DNA of 64,000 bases, from contig NZ_JAVLVT010000007.1 of the NCBI RefSeq assembly GCF_031628175.1, forward strand, positions 1 through 64,000. The letters are read 5' to 3'. Position numbers and translations under genes: made by a program. Numbering within the stretch: the first letter of the stretch is position 1; every line of letters starts with the position of its first letter. Shown piece after piece: positions 62,008-64,000 of this stretch. Under the pieces are notes generated by a model. That model was not told the origin of the DNA and made no database searches. It saw only the letters and a list, made by a program, of their open reading frames with translations. This stretch comes from Lipingzhangella_A rawalii (GTDB taxonomy: Bacteria; Actinomycetota; Actinomycetes; Streptosporangiales; Streptosporangiaceae).

Positions 62008-62694
62008 TTACGGACTCTGGCTGTCGGGCTCCTGCGCCAGTTCCAATGCACGCTGGGCACGCCGCGCCAGGACGTCCTCGCGCAGCTGGTCCATCCGCTT
62101 GAGCACGCGCGAACGCTGACGCCGTGGCAATCGGTCGATGTAGAGCTTACCGTTGAGGTGGTCGGTCTCGTGCTGCAAGCATCGGGCGAAGTAGCCGGTG
62201 CCGCTGAGTTCAAGTTCGGCGCCGTCCCGGTCCCACCCCCGCACCGTGGCGGCCTCGGCCCGGGCCAGGTCCGCGTGCGGGCCTGGGACCGATAGACAGC
62301 CCTCGGTGTCCACGGTCAGGCGTCGGTCCTCGGCCGGCGTGTGCACCACGGGGTTGACGATGTGTCCCACGTGGCGCACCCCTTCGTCGTCGGGGCAGTC
62401 GAACACGAACACCCGCAGGTCCACCCCGACCTGATTCGCGGCCAGACCAACTCCCTCGGCGACGTACATCGTCAGGAACATGTCGTCGATCAGGTCCCGC
62501 AGCTGCTGCGTTCCAAAATCGACCACCTCATGACAGGGGTGGTGCAGAACCTCGGCACCAACCTCCGTGATCTCGCGTAGCGATCCCCGGTCGGCTTCCG
62601 GTGCCAGTTCCGGATACTCGGCAACCGGCTGGCCCTGAACCAACACCGCACTGTGCACAGCGGCCTGTTCCATCGAGCCCACCGACTCCGACAT
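62008..62694 (-). CDS. def: Peptide deformylase
   Basis: Removes the formyl group from nascent proteins. The three deformylase motifs are present: GVGLAANQVG (about residue 80), EGCLSVPG (about residue 130, metal Cys) and QHETDHLNG (about residue 175, two metal His). The length from ATG 62694 is 228 aa, slightly long for the family through an N-terminal extension of about 35 residues; the start is uncertain and ATG 62673 is an alternative. The frame is open further upstream without similarity. Confidence 0.93.
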   Translation of the reverse strand: MSESVGSMEQAAVHSAVLVQGQPVAEYPELAPEADRGSLREITEVGAEVLHHPCHEVVDFGTQQLRDLIDDMFLTMYVAEGVGLAANQVGVDLRVFVFDCPDDEGVRHVGHIVNPVVHTPAEDRRLTVDTEGCLSVPGPHADLARAEAATVRGWDRDGAELELSGTGYFARCLQHETDHLNGKLYIDRLPRRQRSRVLKRMDQLREDVLARRAQRALELAQEPDSQSP

Positions 62695-62833
62695 CCTGCT
62701 GCACCGCCCTGACACATCGGACAGGCATTCAGCCCGCCGCCTCGCCGACATTCCTGCCCCGAGGATACCCACAGCCGCTCCCCGGGCTGTGCCACGAGCC
62801 TCAAGCTCCAAGCACCGGATCGAAACCGCGCCC

Positions 62834-63265
62834 TCACCGGTACCAAGAGTTGCCTTCGGTCAGGCATTGCACCAGATAGTCCCGCAAGAACGCGGCCACG
62901 AGCCGACGCTGGTCCGTGTCATGATCCCAGTACACGATGCCGGGCCCGTAGTCCGTGTGCACGTAGGCGAACTGGGCACCCATGTCGCTGTCACCGAAGA
63001 ACAGCAGCAGGTCGAACGGGGCATAGAGCTGTGCGTAGTCGGGCTCATTCCGCATCGCCAGGTTGTCCTCTACGATGCGTTCCACCGGCCACACCACGTC
63101 GTCGCCATAGTCGTTGCGCACGCCGTTGACCTCGAGCAAGAGCGACGACAACGCGTGCGGCACCGGGAGACCCAGCTTATGCTCCACACTCGCCACCGCG
63201 GAGGCGTCAGCAGGCTCCGCGAACTCCGCCTCCGGATACAGCTCGCCAATCAGTTCTCGCCACAC
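62834..63265 (-). CDS. SMI1/KNR4 (SUKH) family protein
   Basis: 143-aa acidic protein matching the SUKH superfamily, with VEHKLGLPVPHALSSLLLEV at about residue 27, LLLFFGDSDMGAQFAYVHTD at about residue 88 and GIVYWDHDTDQRRLVAAFLR at about residue 110. SUKH proteins are often immunity proteins of polymorphic toxin systems; I see no toxin next to it, so this is an orphan. It starts at GTG 63265 without a ribosome site. Confidence 0.75.
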   Translation of the reverse strand: MWRELIGELYPEAEFAEPADASAVASVEHKLGLPVPHALSSLLLEVNGVRNDYGDDVVWPVERIVEDNLAMRNEPDYAQLYAPFDLLLFFGDSDMGAQFAYVHTDYGPGIVYWDHDTDQRRLVAAFLRDYLVQCLTEGNSWYR

Positions 63266-63438
63266 ATTTGAATCATCACAGCTCGCCCCGCTTCACGAGA
63301 AATCCGCGTCCGCGCGCCGCAGGATTTCGTGGCTCACCTCACCGCTGTGACCAGGCGCGCCCGTGCGACACCACGGTGACGTGCCTGCAACACTGGCTGC
63401 CCGACACCGACCAACCGAACACGAGTGAGGACCGAGCC

Positions 63439-64000
63439 GTGACATCCATTCCCACTGTCACCCTCAACACCGGAGCCACCATGCCCCAGCTGGGCTTCGG
63501 CGTGTTCCAGATCCCCGACGACGAGGTCGTTCCTGCCGTCACCACGGCCCTCGAGGCCGGATACCGCAGTATCGACACCGCCGCCCTATACGGCAACGAG
63601 AAGGGCACCGGACAGGCCATCGCCGACAGCGGTATCCCGCGGGACGACCTGTTCGTGACCACCAAGCTGTGGAACACCGACCAGGGCTACGATTCGACTC
63701 TGCGCGCCTTCGACACTTCCCTGGCCAAACTCGGTCTCGACTACGTCGATCTCTACCTGATCCACTGGCCCCTCCCCGAGAAGGACTTGTTCCTAGACAC
63801 CTGGCGCGCCTTCGAACGCATCCATGCCGAGGGACGCGCCCGCGCCATCGGGGTGTCCAACTTCCATCCGGCCCATCTGCGCCGCATCCTGGACTCCAGC
63901 GACATCGTCCCCGCCGTGAACCAGGTGGAGCTGCATCCCCAGCTCGCCCAGGAAACCGTGCGGGAGTTCAACGCCGCACACGACATCGTCACTGAAGCCT
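63439..64000 (+). CDS. Aldo/keto reductase, cut by the window end
   Basis: NADPH-dependent oxidoreductase of the aldo/keto reductase family; 187 residues visible, C-terminus beyond the window. GTG at 63439 has TGAGGA at 63426-63431. The catalytic tetrad is visible: Asp and Tyr in SIDTAALYGNE (about residue 45-55), Lys in VTTKLWNT, and His in DLYLIHWPLPEK. Substrate and any operon are unknown. Confidence 0.9.
   Translation, partial: MTSIPTVTLNTGATMPQLGFGVFQIPDDEVVPAVTTALEAGYRSIDTAALYGNEKGTGQAIADSGIPRDDLFVTTKLWNTDQGYDSTLRAFDTSLAKLGLDYVDLYLIHWPLPEKDLFLDTWRAFERIHAEGRARAIGVSNFHPAHLRRILDSSDIVPAVNQVELHPQLAQETVREFNAAHDIVTEA

Overview
The window is high-GC actinobacterial chromosome. Gene neighbourhoods (recA-recX beside DUF3046; clgR-cinA-pgsA-HTH-ftsK-rnj-dapA; a cvnABCD conservon; Scr1/DUF397 and DUF574 genes) fit a filamentous actinomycete, most likely of the Nocardiopsaceae/Streptosporangiales type. 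The exported binding proteins are markedly acidic, which hints at salt tolerance. The organism assignment is inferred from gene order and protein style, not from a database match. I recognise 54 protein-coding genes and no convincing tRNA, rRNA, insertion sequence or CRISPR array. The first 80 bases are C/G homopolymer and probably a sequence-end artefact.

Layout. 0.2-4.4 kb: glycolate oxidase operon glcDEF. 4.4-9.9 kb: a secreted acidic repeat protein, dapF, miaA and miaB. 9.9-14.4 kb: a TAXI-type TRAP transporter operon (binding protein, DUF1850 protein, fused permease). 14.6-24.7 kb: an S9 peptidase, recX, recA, a DUF3046 protein, a very large Lhr-type helicase and a GNAT protein. 24.7-31.1 kb: a carbohydrate locus with a ROK repressor, an ABC importer and a cytoplasmic GH3 beta-N-acetylhexosaminidase-like enzyme. 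31.2-40.8 kb: an Rrf2 regulator, then the housekeeping block clgR, cinA, pgsA, RodZ-like HTH, ftsK, rnj, dapA. 41-50 kb: a holin-like membrane protein, GNAT, menA, the glycerol regulon (IclR/GylR-type regulator, glpK, glpD, glpF), two small envelope proteins and dapB. 50.2-53.4 kb: small regulatory and toxin-antitoxin genes (Scr1-type XRE regulator with DUF397, VapBC, DUF574 methyltransferase). 53.3-61.4 kb: an orphan type I polyketide synthase, then a conservon operon ending in a styrene-monooxygenase-like flavoprotein. 61.9-64 kb: def, a SUKH-family gene and a truncated aldo/keto reductase.

Working together. glcDEF oxidises glycolate. The ROK/ABC/GH3 locus would import and split amino-sugar oligosaccharides. 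The gylR-like/glp block imports, phosphorylates and oxidises glycerol, and both its divergently sited promoters carry a shared 9-bp element. dapA, dapB and dapF serve lysine/diaminopimelate synthesis; dapA and dapB look leaderless, with matching -10 elements 7 nt before the start codon.

The most unusual item is the polyketide synthase at 53.3-56.8 kb. Its ketosynthase active-site Cys is replaced by Gln (KSQ) and it has only KSQ-AT-ACP, the layout of a loading module. No extension module follows. The reading frame runs without a stop into the next gene, which suggests a stranded or truncated loading module.
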